Part shown: positions 48,547 through 58,706 of the stretch, one piece after another | How positions within the stretch are numbered: position 1 is the first letter of the stretch | Layout: every line of letters starts with the position of its first letter | Program-made: the position numbers and the translations under genes | Notes under the pieces: generated by a model | What the model was told of the DNA's origin: nothing | What the model saw: the letters and a program-made list of their open reading frames with translations, nothing else | Databases searched by the model: none | Origin: Roseitalea sp. | Lineage (GTDB): Bacteria > Pseudomonadota > Alphaproteobacteria > Rhizobiales > Rhizobiaceae | Length of the DNA stretch: 64,000 bases | Reading direction: 5' to 3' | Assembly: GCA_017642895.1 (NCBI GenBank) | Contig: JAEPON010000014.1 | Location: 1 to 64,000, forward strand

Positions 48547-49674
48547 TCATGTGTCCATGAGCGCCGAAAGCACCATGTCCTCGTCGATGACGATGCCCAG
48601 CCCCGGCCCGTCCGGCAGGTGGACATCACCGTTTGTGTGCCAGATCGGCCGATCCACAAGATCCTTTTGGGCCGGGCCGTAGACGGGCTGCAATTCCAGC
48701 AGCGCGCATGCCTTGCAGGCAAAGCTCAGAGCCTGGCTGGCGGCGCCGACGATCGCGGTCGAAAAATTGTGCGCATTGGCCTGCCGGCGCGACAGGGCGC
48801 AGATCTCGGCCGCCTTGCGAAAGCCCGTGATGCCCTCGACGCGGCCCGGATCAAGGCCGACAACGTCAACCGTTCCGCTGTCGACGATCCGCTTGACACC
48901 ATCGGCGTTCCACTCGCGCTCGCCATAGGCGATCCGGATGCCGGTGGCCGCGCGAAGGGCAGCGTATCCCTTCGGATCGTCGTGACCGAGTGGCTCCTCA
49001 AGCCAGGCAACACCGCGCTCCTCGAACGCCTTCGCCCGGCGGATTGCGGTCGGCACGTCCCAGACGTTCCTGACGCCCAGATCGACCATCAGATCCTTGC
49101 CGGGCCCCATTGCGGCCATCACCGCGTCAACGAATTCGAGATCGCGCGCTTCATCGAAGCCGAGTCTTGCATCACCGGCCTTGCCGAAGCCGACCTTGGC
49201 GCCGTGCAGTCCCGTTTGGGTATGGCCGGCGATTTCGTCGGCCATTGCGCCAATATCGGCCTTTGTGCCGTGCAGACTGGCAATCGCCGGCAACCGGTCG
49301 CGCACCGGGCCGCCCAGGAGATCAAGGACCGATGCGTTCAGCCGCTTTCCTTTCAGGTCCCACAGGGCGATGTCGATGGCGGAAATGGCGATCGATGCGA
49401 TACCCGCGCCGGTTCCGTACCACCAGCTGTGTTCCTTCAGCTTCAGCCAGATGCGTTCGATGTGGAGCGGGCTCTCACCGACAACCAGCGGCGCAAACCC
49501 CTCGATGAGCTTTTGGGCGGCGCGCGTCGCTTCGGGGAAATAAGCGCATCCCTCGCCCCAGCCAAAAGCGCCGTCGCTGTCGGTGATCTTGACCAGGCAG
49601 ACGGAACGGAAACGGTTGTGGTCCGTCGGCTCTCGATACGAAACGGGGAACGCTTCGACCTTCGCAATCTTCAT
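48547..49674 (-). CDS. Enolase-superfamily sugar-acid dehydratase (mandelate racemase type)
   Basis: Enzyme of 375 residues. Lys160 (GAKVGFGK), metal ligands Asp198 (MVDLG), Glu226 (WLEEPL) and Glu252 (YGERE), and His302 (NAHNFSTAIVG) are in the mandelate-racemase-subgroup order used by aldonate dehydratases such as rhamnonate, galactonate and lyxonate dehydratase. It would dehydrate an aldonate to a 2-keto-3-deoxy acid. It is downstream of the SDR on the same strand, and the FAH-family hydrolase and rhamnose-type importer are divergent. Confidence 0.85.
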   Translation of the reverse strand: MKIAKVEAFPVSYREPTDHNRFRSVCLVKITDSDGAFGWGEGCAYFPEATRAAQKLIEGFAPLVVGESPLHIERIWLKLKEHSWWYGTGAGIASIAISAIDIALWDLKGKRLNASVLDLLGGPVRDRLPAIASLHGTKADIGAMADEIAGHTQTGLHGAKVGFGKAGDARLGFDEARDLEFVDAVMAAMGPGKDLMVDLGVRNVWDVPTAIRRAKAFEERGVAWLEEPLGHDDPKGYAALRAATGIRIAYGEREWNADGVKRIVDSGTVDVVGLDPGRVEGITGFRKAAEICALSRRQANAHNFSTAIVGAASQALSFACKACALLELQPVYGPAQKDLVDRPIWHTNGDVHLPDGPGLGIVIDEDMVLSALMDT

Positions 49675-49704
49675 CGTCTGCTCTCCGGCGCCATCAATGC
49701 CCGA

Positions 49705-50469
49705 TCAACCGTTCATCATCGCCCGAAAAAAGTCATCACGCACATCGAGCAAGACATCATCGAGCGCGCGCGCATCGGGTCCACACAACCATGCCATGAC
49801 GCTGGCGGGAACCTCGGGCCTGACGAGATCGGCCTTCGTGATCCGGCTGATCGGATTGAGCCCGGCGGTACGGATTTCCAACTGCATGGTGGTGTCGGTC
49901 GGCGGGATCCCGCAAAAGAAGAACTGGACGCCCTTCCCTTCAAGGTCCTTGGCAAACATGAGCGTCAACATGCGCGCCGCCGCCTTCGAACTGCAATAGG
50001 CGGCCCAACCTTCCATGGGTGTGGTGGCCGCCCCTGTCCCGGCATTGACGACGACGCCCCTTGCGGCAATCAGCATCGGCAGGGCAGCGCATGTCATGCG
50101 ATGCAGACCCAGCGTGTTCACCTCAAAGGCCGGCCGCAGGGACTCGGTGGCCAGCGCATCGACATGGCCGATCGGCGCAATCACGCCGGCATTGTTGACC
50201 AGTGCGTCAAGCGCGCCGGATTCGGTCCTTATGCGCGTCAGCGTGGTCGCAATGGCCGCCGGGTCGGTGACGTCCAGATCGATGATGGTGCATTTGCGCA
50301 AGCGTTCCCGGTCTTCGGGCGTGGCGGCGCCGACCACGCCGGCATAGACCCGCGCGCCCTTTTCGGCGAGCAGCCCGGCAAGCGCGGCACCAATGCCGCG
50401 CCCGGCACCCGTCACAAGCACGGTTCTGCCGGAAAGGTCGGGAACGGCGATCGGAGACAGGTCGAACAT
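49705..50469 (-). CDS. SDR family oxidoreductase
   Basis: Short-chain dehydrogenase of 254 residues with VLVTGAGRGIGAALAGLLAEKG, VNNAGVIAPIG and catalytic YCSSKAAA. In non-phosphorylative fucose/rhamnose routes an SDR oxidises the 2-keto-3-deoxy acid to a 2,4-diketo acid before an FAH-family hydrolase splits it; this gene and the one at 52376 fit those steps. The first gene of the minus-strand pair; its start lies 33 bases from the operator at 50502. Confidence 0.87.
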   Translation of the reverse strand: MFDLSPIAVPDLSGRTVLVTGAGRGIGAALAGLLAEKGARVYAGVVGAATPEDRERLRKCTIIDLDVTDPAAIATTLTRIRTESGALDALVNNAGVIAPIGHVDALATESLRPAFEVNTLGLHRMTCAALPMLIAARGVVVNAGTGAATTPMEGWAAYCSSKAAARMLTLMFAKDLEGKGVQFFFCGIPPTDTTMQLEIRTAGLNPISRITKADLVRPEVPASVMAWLCGPDARALDDVLLDVRDDFFRAMMNG

Positions 50470-50501
50470 TTTTGTTGATTTCCTCTCGCGTCATGTCAAA
50501 A

Positions 50502-50522
50502 TGGTCAGACCAATTAATTGGT
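50502..50522. promoter_or_regulatory. Candidate GntR/FadR-type operators in the divergent region
   Basis: TGGTCAGACCA (50502-50512) is a perfect palindrome of the TGGTC/GACCA type bound by FCD-domain GntR regulators. Overlapping it, ACCAATTAATTGGT (50509-50522) is a second perfect 14-base palindrome. Both lie between the SDR and the decarboxylase-family gene. A minus-strand TTGACA (complement of 50541-50546) with TACCAA 17 bases on would place the second palindrome on the -10. The GntR gene at 57969 is the natural candidate regulator. Confidence 0.65.
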
Positions 50523-50615
50523 AAAGTGACCTTGAAAGCTTGTCAAAGGCTTTCACGGTCGGATTTGGGAGATGGCGCAGCCGGGTTGAGCGCGCCAAGC
50601 CGGGAGGCATCAAGC

Positions 50616-51395
50616 GTGACGGACACACGCCACGGGATCAGGCGGCCCACAGTGGCCGACATCCAGGCGGGCGGCTTTTCAACGCCCTGGGATGCCCCGA
50701 TGGTGCCGTCCTTCCCGTTCAGCTTTCGCAATTGCGAGATCCTGACGCTCTACTGGCGTACCGATCCCGAAGCCATGGCGTTCCTGCTTCCGCCGCCGCT
50801 CGAGCCGCTTGGTGATGTTGTGTGCGTGCACATCTATCGGATGAACGACACGGACTGGCTGGGGCCCTATTCCGAGGCGAATGTCATGTTCGGTGCCCGG
50901 CTGCCGGGGAAGATCGAGGGCGCCTACTCGCCGTACCTAGTGCTGTCGTCGGACATCGGCGTCGCGCACGGACGGGAGGTGCACGGTCAGCCCAAGAAAC
51001 TTGGCGAGCCGGCTCTCGATGTCCGGGGCGACCTGATTGTCGGCCAGGTCCGCCGAAACGGGATTGACGTCATTGTCGGCACGACGCCGTACAAGCAGGC
51101 GCCCGCCGGTGCCAATGACCTCAAGCCGTATTTCGACTTTGCGACCAACCTCAATCTCAAAGCGATCGACCATATCGACGGGCGGCCGGCCATTCGGCAA
51201 CTCACCTCGCGCCGTCTGGCCGATGTGACGGTCCATGAGGCGTGGCGTGGCCCCTGCACGGTGGAACTGAGGGCCAACGCGCAACTGCCGGTGTTTCGTC
51301 TCCCGGTCCTTGAAATGCTCGAAGGCTTCTTCTGGCGGGCCGATTTCAATCTGGTGCCCGGCGATGTCGTCCACGACTATCTGGAGAAAGCCTGA
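50616..51395 (+). CDS. Acetoacetate decarboxylase family protein
   Basis: ADC-fold protein of about 259 residues. The expected Schiff-base lysine lies in VHGQPKKLGEP (Lys127 or Lys128), and LPPPLEPLGD and the HIYRMN strand fit the family. The GTG start has GGGAGG six bases upstream; the frame is open from 50472. Family members also catalyse aldol or dehydration steps, so decarboxylation is not certain. First gene of the plus-strand sugar operon, overlapping the next gene by one base. Confidence 0.83.
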   Translation: MTDTRHGIRRPTVADIQAGGFSTPWDAPMVPSFPFSFRNCEILTLYWRTDPEAMAFLLPPPLEPLGDVVCVHIYRMNDTDWLGPYSEANVMFGARLPGKIEGAYSPYLVLSSDIGVAHGREVHGQPKKLGEPALDVRGDLIVGQVRRNGIDVIVGTTPYKQAPAGANDLKPYFDFATNLNLKAIDHIDGRPAIRQLTSRRLADVTVHEAWRGPCTVELRANAQLPVFRLPVLEMLEGFFWRADFNLVPGDVVHDYLEKA

Positions 51396-52357
51396 TGAGC
51401 CGCAAGGTTGTTGTGACCGACTACACGTTCCCCGATTGCGCCAGGGAAGAAGCGGCGGCGCGCAATGCCGGCGCCGCCTTTGCCGCTCACCAGTGTCAAA
51501 CCGCCGACGATGTGGTGGATGCCGTTGCCGGGGCCGACGTGGTCGCGGTCCAGTTCGCGCCGTTCACGTCTCAGGCGGCCAAAGTCGTCGCACCGGGCGC
51601 GACCATCATCCGTTATGGCGTCGGGTATGACAATATCGACCTTGCAGCAGCGACGGCGGCCGGCCTCAAGGTCGGTTACGTCCCCGATTACTGCACGGAC
51701 GAGGTTGCCGATCACACGGCGGCAGCGGCGCTGACCCTGTTGCGAAAGCTGTTGCCGCTTCACAGCTCGGTGGCAAACGGCGAATGGGCGGCCGTCAGAC
51801 ATGCGCGTCCGCTGAAGCCCTTCAGCGAATCCGTGTTCGGATTTTACGGGTTCGGGTCCATCGGCCGCGCCGTGCATGCGCGACTGACGGGGTTCAATTT
51901 CCGGTTCATTGTCAACGATCCCGCGCTGGACACGGCCGAGGCGGCGCGGCTTGGCGTTGAAACCGTGAGCAGCGACGATCTTTTGGCACGCGCCGACATC
52001 ATCTCGCTGCACGCGCCGGCAACACCTGAAACGACCGGGTTTTTCGATGCCGGGCATCTTGCCGCGATGCAGCGCCATGCCATGCTGGTCAATTCGGCGC
52101 GGGGCCAGTTGGTCGTGGAAGACGATCTGGCGCAGGCGTTGCACAACGGAACGATCGCCGGGGCTGCGCTCGATGTTTTCGCCACCGAACCCTTGCCTGC
52201 CGATTCGCCGCTGCGCAACGCACCCAACATCCTGCTGACGCCGCACGCGGCCTGGTATTCCGAAGCAGCGATCGGCCGGCTACAGAAGCTCGTTGCCCAA
52301 GACATTGAACGCGCCCTTGGCGGGCAACCACCACGCAAGCCGGTTCCGGGCGTTTGA
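51395..52357 (+). CDS. D-2-hydroxyacid dehydrogenase (CtBP/SerA type)
   Basis: NAD-dependent D-isomer 2-hydroxyacid dehydrogenase of 320 residues. YGFGSIGRAVHARL is the Rossmann GxGxxG, LHAPATPETTGFFDAGHLAAM and NSARGQLVVEDDLAQAL hold the catalytic Arg/Glu surroundings, and LLTPHAAWYSE the catalytic His. It shares a base with the upstream stop. It could reduce a 2-keto acid product of the pathway or oxidise a hydroxyacid. Confidence 0.87.
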   Translation: MSRKVVVTDYTFPDCAREEAAARNAGAAFAAHQCQTADDVVDAVAGADVVAVQFAPFTSQAAKVVAPGATIIRYGVGYDNIDLAAATAAGLKVGYVPDYCTDEVADHTAAAALTLLRKLLPLHSSVANGEWAAVRHARPLKPFSESVFGFYGFGSIGRAVHARLTGFNFRFIVNDPALDTAEAARLGVETVSSDDLLARADIISLHAPATPETTGFFDAGHLAAMQRHAMLVNSARGQLVVEDDLAQALHNGTIAGAALDVFATEPLPADSPLRNAPNILLTPHAAWYSEAAIGRLQKLVAQDIERALGGQPPRKPVPGV

Positions 52358-52375
52358 ACAAGCAAGAGAGAAAAA

Positions 52376-53218
52376 ATGAAACTGTTGAGAGTGGGACAGC
52401 CGGGTGCCGAAAGACCGGCCATTCTGGACGACCGCGGACGGCCGCGCGATTTGTCGGGCGTGATCGATGACATTGCGGGCGATGTCCTGTCCGACGAGGG
52501 GCTGGCGCGACTGCGCGCCCTCGACCTTCAGGCTTTGCCGGAACTGCCCGATACGATGCGCATCGGGCCCTGCATATCCGGTGTCGGCAAGTTCATCTGT
52601 GTCGGGCTGAACTATTCCGATCATGCGGCCGAAACCGGGATGGCCATACCGGAGGAGCCGATCCTGTTCTTCAAGGCAACCAGCGCAGTGTGCGGTCCAA
52701 ACGATACGGTTCTGATCCCGCGCGGTTCGAAGAAAACCGATTGGGAGGTCGAGCTGGGCGTCGTGATCGGCAAAAGCGCCTCATATGTGCCGGAAGCCGA
52801 GGCCATGGATCATGTTGCCGGCTATTGCGTCATCAACGACATTTCCGAGCGCGCGTTCCAGCTTGAGCGCGGCGGCCAGTGGGTCAAGGGCAAATCGGCC
52901 GACACGTTCGGCCCGGTCGGGCCCTGGCTGGTCACGCGCGACGAGATCGAGGACCCGCAGGATCTGGCCATGTGGCTCGATGTCGATGGCCGACGTTTCC
53001 AGAACGGCAGCAGCAAGACCATGATCTTCGGCGTGCGCCATCTGGTTCACTACATTTCGCAGTTCATGTCCCTTCAGCCCGGCGACATCATCTCGACGGG
53101 GACACCGCCCGGTGTCGGCATGGGGCAAAAGCCGCAACTCTATCTCGAGCCGGGGCAGGAAATGCGGCTTGGCATTGCCGGGCTCGGCGAGCAGCGCCAA
53201 CGCGCCGCGCAGGCATGA
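52376..53218 (+). CDS. Fumarylacetoacetate hydrolase family protein
   Basis: FAH-family protein of 280 residues. The catalytic domain begins at [16 protein letters not shown]; metal ligands lie in [11 protein letters not shown] and the Asp of [11 protein letters not shown], and [15 protein letters not shown] is the family end motif. It is closely patterned on 2,4-diketo-3-deoxy-L-fuconate/rhamnonate hydrolases, which split the diketo acid to pyruvate plus lactate. That would match the dehydratase and SDR at the same locus. Reaction inferred from context. Confidence 0.87.
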   Translation: MKLLRVGQPGAERPAILDDRGRPRDLSGVIDDIAGDVLSDEGLARLRALDLQALPELPDTMRIGPCISGVGKFICVGLNYSDHAAETGMAIPEEPILFFKATSAVCGPNDTVLIPRGSKKTDWEVELGVVIGKSASYVPEAEAMDHVAGYCVINDISERAFQLERGGQWVKGKSADTFGPVGPWLVTRDEIEDPQDLAMWLDVDGRRFQNGSSKTMIFGVRHLVHYISQFMSLQPGDIISTGTPPGVGMGQKPQLYLEPGQEMRLGIAGLGEQRQRAAQA

Positions 53219-53220
53219 AT

Positions 53221-53248
53221 TGGACGGGCGGCGACAGCCGCCCGTCCA
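53221..53248 (+). other. Strong intercistronic hairpin before the ABC importer
   Basis: TGGACGGGCGGC (53221-53232) pairs perfectly with GCCGCCCGTCCA (53237-53248) around GACA, three bases after the FAH stop. No T tract follows. A second small dyad, GAGACG and CGTCTC, lies at 53253-53270. These may uncouple importer expression from the enzyme genes. Confidence 0.65.
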
Positions 53249-53295
53249 TTCGGAGACGTTCGATCGTCTCAAACAACCCAAAGGGAGGAGATCCG

Positions 53296-54336
53296 ATGAA
53301 AAACGCACTACTGACCGCAACCACCGCGGCCTTTCTCGCCGGGACGGCGATCGTGGCAAGCGCCGACACCGTCACGCTGGAACCGGGGCAGGACACCAAC
53401 ATGGTTCTGCTGCCGAAATTCTTGGGCATTCTTGTCTTCGATCAAGCCAATGAAGGGGCGCAGGAGGCCCACGCCGAACTCCAAAATCCGGGCGAACTGC
53501 TGTTCCAGGGGCCGACACCGGAGAATTCCGTGGCCGGCCAGATCGAGATCATGACGACCTCGGCCACCCAGGGACAGGGCGCGGTGATGCTGTCCAACAA
53601 TGCGGGCGACCAGATCGCGCCGGCGGCGCAAGCCGCGCTGGATGGCGGCACCCGTGTCGTGACCTGGGACAGCCCGATCCCCTCCGGCGACGGTGAAGAC
53701 GTCTTCGTGGCACAGGTCGATTTCGGCTCGATCGGGATCGTCATGGCAGACATGGCCCACTCGATACTCGGTGGCGAGGGTAAGATGGCGGTGCTGTCGG
53801 CAACACCGGACGCGGCCAACCAGAATGCCTGGATCGCCAGCATGCAGGAGGCGCTCGAGGGCGACAAATATGCCGGCATCGAACTGGTGGACATCGTTTA
53901 TGGCGATGACCAGTCGGAGGTCAGCTACAACCGCGCGCTGGCGCTTTATGACCAGCACCCCGATCTGGGCGTGATCATGTCGCCAACCACCGTGGGCATC
54001 CAGGCCGCGGCCAAGGCCATGCAGGACGAAGGCTTGTGCGACGAGGTCAAGGTGTCCGGCCTTGGCCTGCCGTCGGAGATGGTGTCCTACACACTCAATG
54101 GCTGCGCGCCGGAGTTTGCTTTGTGGGATTTCCGCGATCTGGGCTATCTGACTTACTACACGGCCTATGGGCTTGCGACCGGGCAGCTCACCGGAGACAT
54201 TGGCGAGACCTTCACTGCCGGACGGATGGGCGACTACACGGTTGAAGAAGACCCGGGCCGGCCCGGCGCCAAGCGCATCCTGATGGGGCCGTTCACTGTT
54301 TATACGTCCGATAACGTTGAAGCGGCGGCCCAATAA
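53296..54336 (+). CDS. rhaS: Rhamnose-type ABC substrate-binding protein
   Basis: Sugar-binding periplasmic protein of 346 residues in the RhaS/LsrB group. Signal peptide [22 protein letters not shown], cleavage near [33 protein letters not shown] and [17 protein letters not shown] follow the family order. AAGGGAGGAG precedes the ATG. Followed by one two-domain ATPase and two permeases. Ligand probably L-rhamnose or another deoxy-sugar, supported by the mutarotase at 60576. Confidence 0.78.
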   Translation: MKNALLTATTAAFLAGTAIVASADTVTLEPGQDTNMVLLPKFLGILVFDQANEGAQEAHAELQNPGELLFQGPTPENSVAGQIEIMTTSATQGQGAVMLSNNAGDQIAPAAQAALDGGTRVVTWDSPIPSGDGEDVFVAQVDFGSIGIVMADMAHSILGGEGKMAVLSATPDAANQNAWIASMQEALEGDKYAGIELVDIVYGDDQSEVSYNRALALYDQHPDLGVIMSPTTVGIQAAAKAMQDEGLCDEVKVSGLGLPSEMVSYTLNGCAPEFALWDFRDLGYLTYYTAYGLATGQLTGDIGETFTAGRMGDYTVEEDPGRPGAKRILMGPFTVYTSDNVEAAAQ

Positions 54337-54392
54337 GCCATCGTGACAAGATGCGTCCCGGGCAAAGCCTGCCCGGGACGATGGAGGATTGG

Positions 54393-55901
54393 ATGACGGC
54401 TCCGGTTCTTGCGCTGCGCTCCGTGTCGAAACGCTTCGGCATGACGCGGGCGCTGGATGACATGTCGATCGATCTGCACGCCGGTGAGGTACACGCCATC
54501 GTCGGCGAGAACGGCGCCGGCAAGTCGACCATGATCAAGATCATGACCGGCATTCACCAACCTTCATCCGGTCACATCGAGGTCGGCGGGACGAGGACGG
54601 TGGTGGACGGACCGCACGCGGCACGCGATGCGGGCATAGCGGCCATGTATCAGGAGCCGATGGTGTTTCCTGATCTGGATGTTGCCGAAAACATCTTCAT
54701 CAGTTCCACGCGCGAGGGCGTGTTGCAGAACACACGCGATCTGCACAGGCGCGCTGATGCCTTGATCGCGCGCATCGGCATGCAGGTCGATGTTGACCGC
54801 ATCGCCAGCGGTCTGACGCTCGCCGAACAGCAGGCCGTCGAGATCGCGCGCGCGCTGAGCCAGGACGTCCGCGTACTCATCATGGACGAGCCAACCGCAT
54901 CGCTGTCGGCGCACGAGGCGGCGCAGTTGCGCGGCATTGCCGCAAAACTGGCCGCGCAAGGCGTGGCCGTCGTCTATATCTCGCACCGGCTGGAAGAGGT
55001 TTTCGAGATCGCCCACCGCGTTACGGTGATCCGCGACGGCCAACATATCTCGACGCAATCGATCGACGCGGTGACGCCGGAATCGATGATTGCGGACATG
55101 GTTGGCCGCGAGGTCGGCAACTATTTCGAAAAGACGCCGTCGACGGCAACCGACAATGTCATCCTTTCGGTTCGCGGCCTTGGTTTGGCCGGCGTCTTTC
55201 GCGACATCAGCTTCGACCTGAGGCGCGGCGAGATCCTCTGCATGGCCGGGCTGATTGGCGCCCGCCGCACCGACGTGGCTTTGTCCCTGTTCGGGATCAC
55301 GCCGGCCGATTCCGGCGAAATCGCCTACAAGGGCCAGCCGATCGACGTGAGGTCACCGGCCCAGGCGATCCGGGCCGGGATCGCCTATGTGTCCGAAGAC
55401 CGGCGCAAGCTGGGTTTGGCGATGCCGATGAGCGTGCGCTCGAACATTTCGCTGGCAACGCTTGGCCATTTCCTGTCGCCGGCCGGCTTTCTCGATCGCC
55501 GGCGCGAGCGCGAGACGGCCGAAGCCTATCGCGACCGGCTGAACATCAAGACACCCGATGTCGATGCTGCCGTCGACATGCTGTCCGGCGGCAACCAGCA
55601 GAAGGTCATGCTGGCCAATTGGATGGCGATGCAGCCCGACCTTTTGATCTTTGACGAGCCCACGCGCGGTATTGATGTCGGCGCCAAGGCCGAGGTGCAC
55701 GCGCTGATCCGCGAATTCGTCGCCCAGGACGGCGCGGCGCTCGTCATCTCGTCCGATCTTCCCGAAGTGCTGGCGATGGCCGACCGCATACTGGTGATGC
55801 GCGAAGGCGAACAAATGGCCATCATCGACCATGCCGACGCGACGCAGGAATACATCATGGCTCTTGCGACCGGTCAGGCCGCTTTGCAGAAGGCTTCGTG
55901 A
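54393..55901 (+). CDS. rhaT: Sugar ABC transporter ATPase, two ABC domains
   Basis: RbsA/RhaT-type ATPase of 502 residues with two tandem ABC domains. First Walker A is GENGAGKST (38-46), with Walker [13 protein letters not shown]. In the second half Walker A is degenerate ([11 protein letters not shown]), as is usual for these proteins, while the signature [15 protein letters not shown] and [14 protein letters not shown] are kept. ATG 54393 has GGAGG upstream. Overlaps the permease start. Confidence 0.85.
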   Translation: MTAPVLALRSVSKRFGMTRALDDMSIDLHAGEVHAIVGENGAGKSTMIKIMTGIHQPSSGHIEVGGTRTVVDGPHAARDAGIAAMYQEPMVFPDLDVAENIFISSTREGVLQNTRDLHRRADALIARIGMQVDVDRIASGLTLAEQQAVEIARALSQDVRVLIMDEPTASLSAHEAAQLRGIAAKLAAQGVAVVYISHRLEEVFEIAHRVTVIRDGQHISTQSIDAVTPESMIADMVGREVGNYFEKTPSTATDNVILSVRGLGLAGVFRDISFDLRRGEILCMAGLIGARRTDVALSLFGITPADSGEIAYKGQPIDVRSPAQAIRAGIAYVSEDRRKLGLAMPMSVRSNISLATLGHFLSPAGFLDRRRERETAEAYRDRLNIKTPDVDAAVDMLSGGNQQKVMLANWMAMQPDLLIFDEPTRGIDVGAKAEVHALIREFVAQDGAALVISSDLPEVLAMADRILVMREGEQMAIIDHADATQEYIMALATGQAALQKAS

Positions 55902-56974
55902 TGACGGGACTTCTGACGCGGATGAGCCCCCAGACGCTGCGCATCGTTGCGCTTTTGGCGGTGCTGATGGCCGTTCTGCTGTTCTTCGCCACGCAGATCG
56001 ACAACTATCTCACCGGCCGGCTCTTCAATCGCATCTCCAGTTCGGTGGCCATCATGGCCCTGATCGCAACAGGTCAAACGCTCGTCATCCTGACCCGGAA
56101 CATTGATCTGTCCGTCGGATCGATCGTCGGGTTTGTGGCCTTTGCAACCGGATCGCTCATTGCGGCCCTGCCGGGTCTCCACCCGGTCGCGCTCGTGCTG
56201 TTCGCAATGGGTCTTGGCGGTCTTTTCGGCGCGGCCAACGGCCTTGTTGTCGCCTATGCCCGTATTCCGGCGATCATCGTGACGCTGGCGACGCTGGCGA
56301 TTTTCAGATCGTTGCTGGTGGAATTTTCCGACGGACGCTCAATCACGTCCAATACCCTGCCTGACTGGCTGGTCAGCTTTCCCAACACAACCGTCTTCTC
56401 GATCGGCGACTTTGATTTCCGTGCCGGATTTCTCGCCGCGTTCCTGGTAGTGATCATCGTCCATCTGGCGCTCAACAAGCTTCGGGCGGCGCGGCGTTTC
56501 TATGCCGTCGGCTCCAATCCGGAAGCCGCGGAAATGGCCGGCATCGACACCAAACGCACCGTGTTCACGGCGTTTGTTCTGTGCGGCATGCTGGCGGGGC
56601 TTGCCGGCTTCATGTTCCTGGCGCGCTTTGGAAACATCACGGTCGTCGCCGGGTTCGGGTTTGAGCTCAAGTCCATTGCCGCGGCCGTGCTTGGCGGCGT
56701 CAACATATTCGGCGGCTCGGGAACCGTGATCGGCGCGTTCATCGGTGCCGTGCTTGTCGATCTGATCGAGACGAGCCTCGTTCGCTGGCCGCTCGTCAGC
56801 GAATTCTGGCGTGAAGCCGTCCTGGGGACGTTGATTCTCCTTGCGGTAACGGCCGATGCGATCCTGATGCGCAGGCTCATCAAGCTCAGAACCGATCGCG
56901 AAGCGGCGCGCGATCATGAACGGGAACGCGCCGCAGAGCGCGACAGGGCGACACATGCGGAGGCAGGGTCATGA
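55901..56974 (+). CDS. rhaP: Sugar ABC transporter permease
   Basis: RbsC-type permease of about 357 residues. ILTRNIDLSVGSIVGFVAF is the hallmark near the second helix, with AVGSNPEAAEMAGIDTKR in the ATPase-contact loop. The last 25 residues after LIKLRTD are a highly charged Arg/Glu/Asp tail, unusual for the family and possibly a read-through extension. ATG 55901 shares a base with the ATPase stop. Next permease overlaps by four bases. Confidence 0.83.
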   Translation: MTGLLTRMSPQTLRIVALLAVLMAVLLFFATQIDNYLTGRLFNRISSSVAIMALIATGQTLVILTRNIDLSVGSIVGFVAFATGSLIAALPGLHPVALVLFAMGLGGLFGAANGLVVAYARIPAIIVTLATLAIFRSLLVEFSDGRSITSNTLPDWLVSFPNTTVFSIGDFDFRAGFLAAFLVVIIVHLALNKLRAARRFYAVGSNPEAAEMAGIDTKRTVFTAFVLCGMLAGLAGFMFLARFGNITVVAGFGFELKSIAAAVLGGVNIFGGSGTVIGAFIGAVLVDLIETSLVRWPLVSEFWREAVLGTLILLAVTADAILMRRLIKLRTDREAARDHERERAAERDRATHAEAGS

Positions 56975-57972
56975 CGGCGAGCAACCGGCCGGCATTCGTT
57001 TCGGGCACCGGCCTTTCGGGCTGGGAATTGTTCCTGATCGCCATGCTCGCGGTGATCGTGCTGGCCAATTCGGCCTTGTCGCCGCAATTTTTGTCGCTGA
57101 ACAACCAGATCAACCTGTTCCAGCTCTCGATTGAAAAGGTCATCGTCGCCCTGGTCATGACCTTCATCATCATCAACGCCGAAATCGACTTGTCCGTCGG
57201 CTCGATGATGGGCCTGGCCGCGTGTGCCTTCGGCTGGATGTTCCAAAGCGGCGTGCCCGCCTACGCCGCCATCATCATCGTGATCGGGATCGGCATTGCC
57301 GGCGGGACCGTGAACGCGTTCTTCATCACGCGCGTGGGACTGCCCTCGCTGGTCGTCACGCTTGGAACGCTGATCGCCTTTCGCGGACTGGCCCGCGTGC
57401 TTGTCGAGGATCGCGGCATCACCGACTTTCCCGAATGGTTCGACAGGCTCGGCCAACAGGGCCTGATCGGGCCCTTTCCGCTGTCGCTGATCCTGTTTGC
57501 CGCCCTGTTCGTCATTTGCTGGCTGCTGCTCCAGCGAACCGGCTTCGGGCGGAAGACCTATGTCATCGGAACCAACCGTGATGTGGCCGATTTCGCCGGC
57601 ATCGATTCAGGCGCGCACAAGGCCAGGCTGTTCATCGCATCCGGTGCCGTTTCGGCGCTCGCTGGCCTGTTCTATGCGGCACGCGTGGGCGCGGTGCGCG
57701 GTGACGTGGCCCTGGGTTTCGAACTCGACATCATCACCATCGTGCTTCTGGGCGGTGTCAGCATTTTCGGTGGCGTGGGAACCATGGCGGGGACACTGCT
57801 GGCCATCCTGATCGTCCTCAACCTCCGGAACGGCATGGCGCTGCTCAACATCACAGGCCACATCCAGACCGGCGTCATCGGCCTTCTTTTGATCGGCTCG
57901 GTGCTGGCGCCCCGCCTCAAGCTGTCGACCCTCTTGCCGATCATCTCAGGCCGCAAAGGAGACGCCCGATGA
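56971..57972 (+). CDS. rhaQ: Sugar ABC transporter permease
   Basis: Second RbsC-type permease, 333 residues. [23 protein letters not shown] and [24 protein letters not shown] are the matching family blocks. Together with its neighbour it forms the heterodimeric channel. Four-base overlaps on both sides tie it into the operon with the GntR regulator gene. Confidence 0.85.
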   Translation: MTASNRPAFVSGTGLSGWELFLIAMLAVIVLANSALSPQFLSLNNQINLFQLSIEKVIVALVMTFIIINAEIDLSVGSMMGLAACAFGWMFQSGVPAYAAIIIVIGIGIAGGTVNAFFITRVGLPSLVVTLGTLIAFRGLARVLVEDRGITDFPEWFDRLGQQGLIGPFPLSLILFAALFVICWLLLQRTGFGRKTYVIGTNRDVADFAGIDSGAHKARLFIASGAVSALAGLFYAARVGAVRGDVALGFELDIITIVLLGGVSIFGGVGTMAGTLLAILIVLNLRNGMALLNITGHIQTGVIGLLLIGSVLAPRLKLSTLLPIISGRKGDAR

Positions 57973-58706
57973 GTGGTTCGGTGGCAAAGCTCGATTTCGA
58001 AAAGCCGATCGTGCGTGAATCCGTCGCCGAGATGGTGGCGCACCGGATCCTTGAAATGGTCAAGTCGGGCGCGCTCAAACCCGGCGACCAACTGCCGCCC
58101 GAGCGCGATCTGGCGCAATCGCTTCACGTGTCGCGACCAAGCGTGCGCGAAGCGATACGCGGCCTGTCCATCCTCGGCGTCGTCAACGTGCGACAGGGCG
58201 GCGGCGCCTATATCAGCGCGCTGGATGCCGAAGCGCTGCTGGGACCGATCCAGTTCTTCATTTCGCTCGAAGAGCTCAACATTCGCGAACTTTACGACGC
58301 GCGCAGCCTGATCGAGAGCGATGTCGCGCGCCGGGCGGCCGAGCGCATCACCGATGAGGAGATCGTCACTCTTGAAGCCATCTACGACGAACAGATCGGC
58401 CTTCTCGATGACGCCATCGCGTTCCGCATGTCCGATTACCGGTTTCACGAAGCGATATGGAGCGCGGCGCGCAACGCCTTCCTCATGCGCATCGGCAAGA
58501 GCCTGAACGTATTGGGGCTGGAGTTCAGAAAACGGGCCTCTGAAACCCAGGGCGTGCTCCAGCGCAGCCTGGCCGACCACAGGGTCTTGCTGGATGCCCT
58601 GAAGGCCCGCGACCCGGATGCCGCGTCCGCGGCGGCATCCCGGCACATGAGCAATGTCTACCGGTCGACGATCCGGCAGAAAGACATCGATGGAGAACAG
58701 CAATGA
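57969..58706 (+). CDS. FadR/GntR-family transcriptional regulator (FCD domain)
   Basis: GntR regulator of 245 residues. The winged helix is [48 protein letters not shown], followed by an all-helical FCD ligand domain ([21 protein letters not shown], then [18 protein letters not shown] with metal-binding His). Such proteins bind TGGTC/GACCA-like operators, which occur at 50502-50522. Being inside the operon, it would autoregulate it. Confidence 0.9.
   Translation: MSGSVAKLDFEKPIVRESVAEMVAHRILEMVKSGALKPGDQLPPERDLAQSLHVSRPSVREAIRGLSILGVVNVRQGGGAYISALDAEALLGPIQFFISLEELNIRELYDARSLIESDVARRAAERITDEEIVTLEAIYDEQIGLLDDAIAFRMSDYRFHEAIWSAARNAFLMRIGKSLNVLGLEFRKRASETQGVLQRSLADHRVLLDALKARDPDAASAAASRHMSNVYRSTIRQKDIDGEQQ

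Noticed and set aside
48190-50478. Plus-strand open frame of 762 codons across 48190-50478
   Set aside because: It is antisense to the dehydratase and SDR genes, both with full catalytic motifs; the part before 48547 matches nothing.
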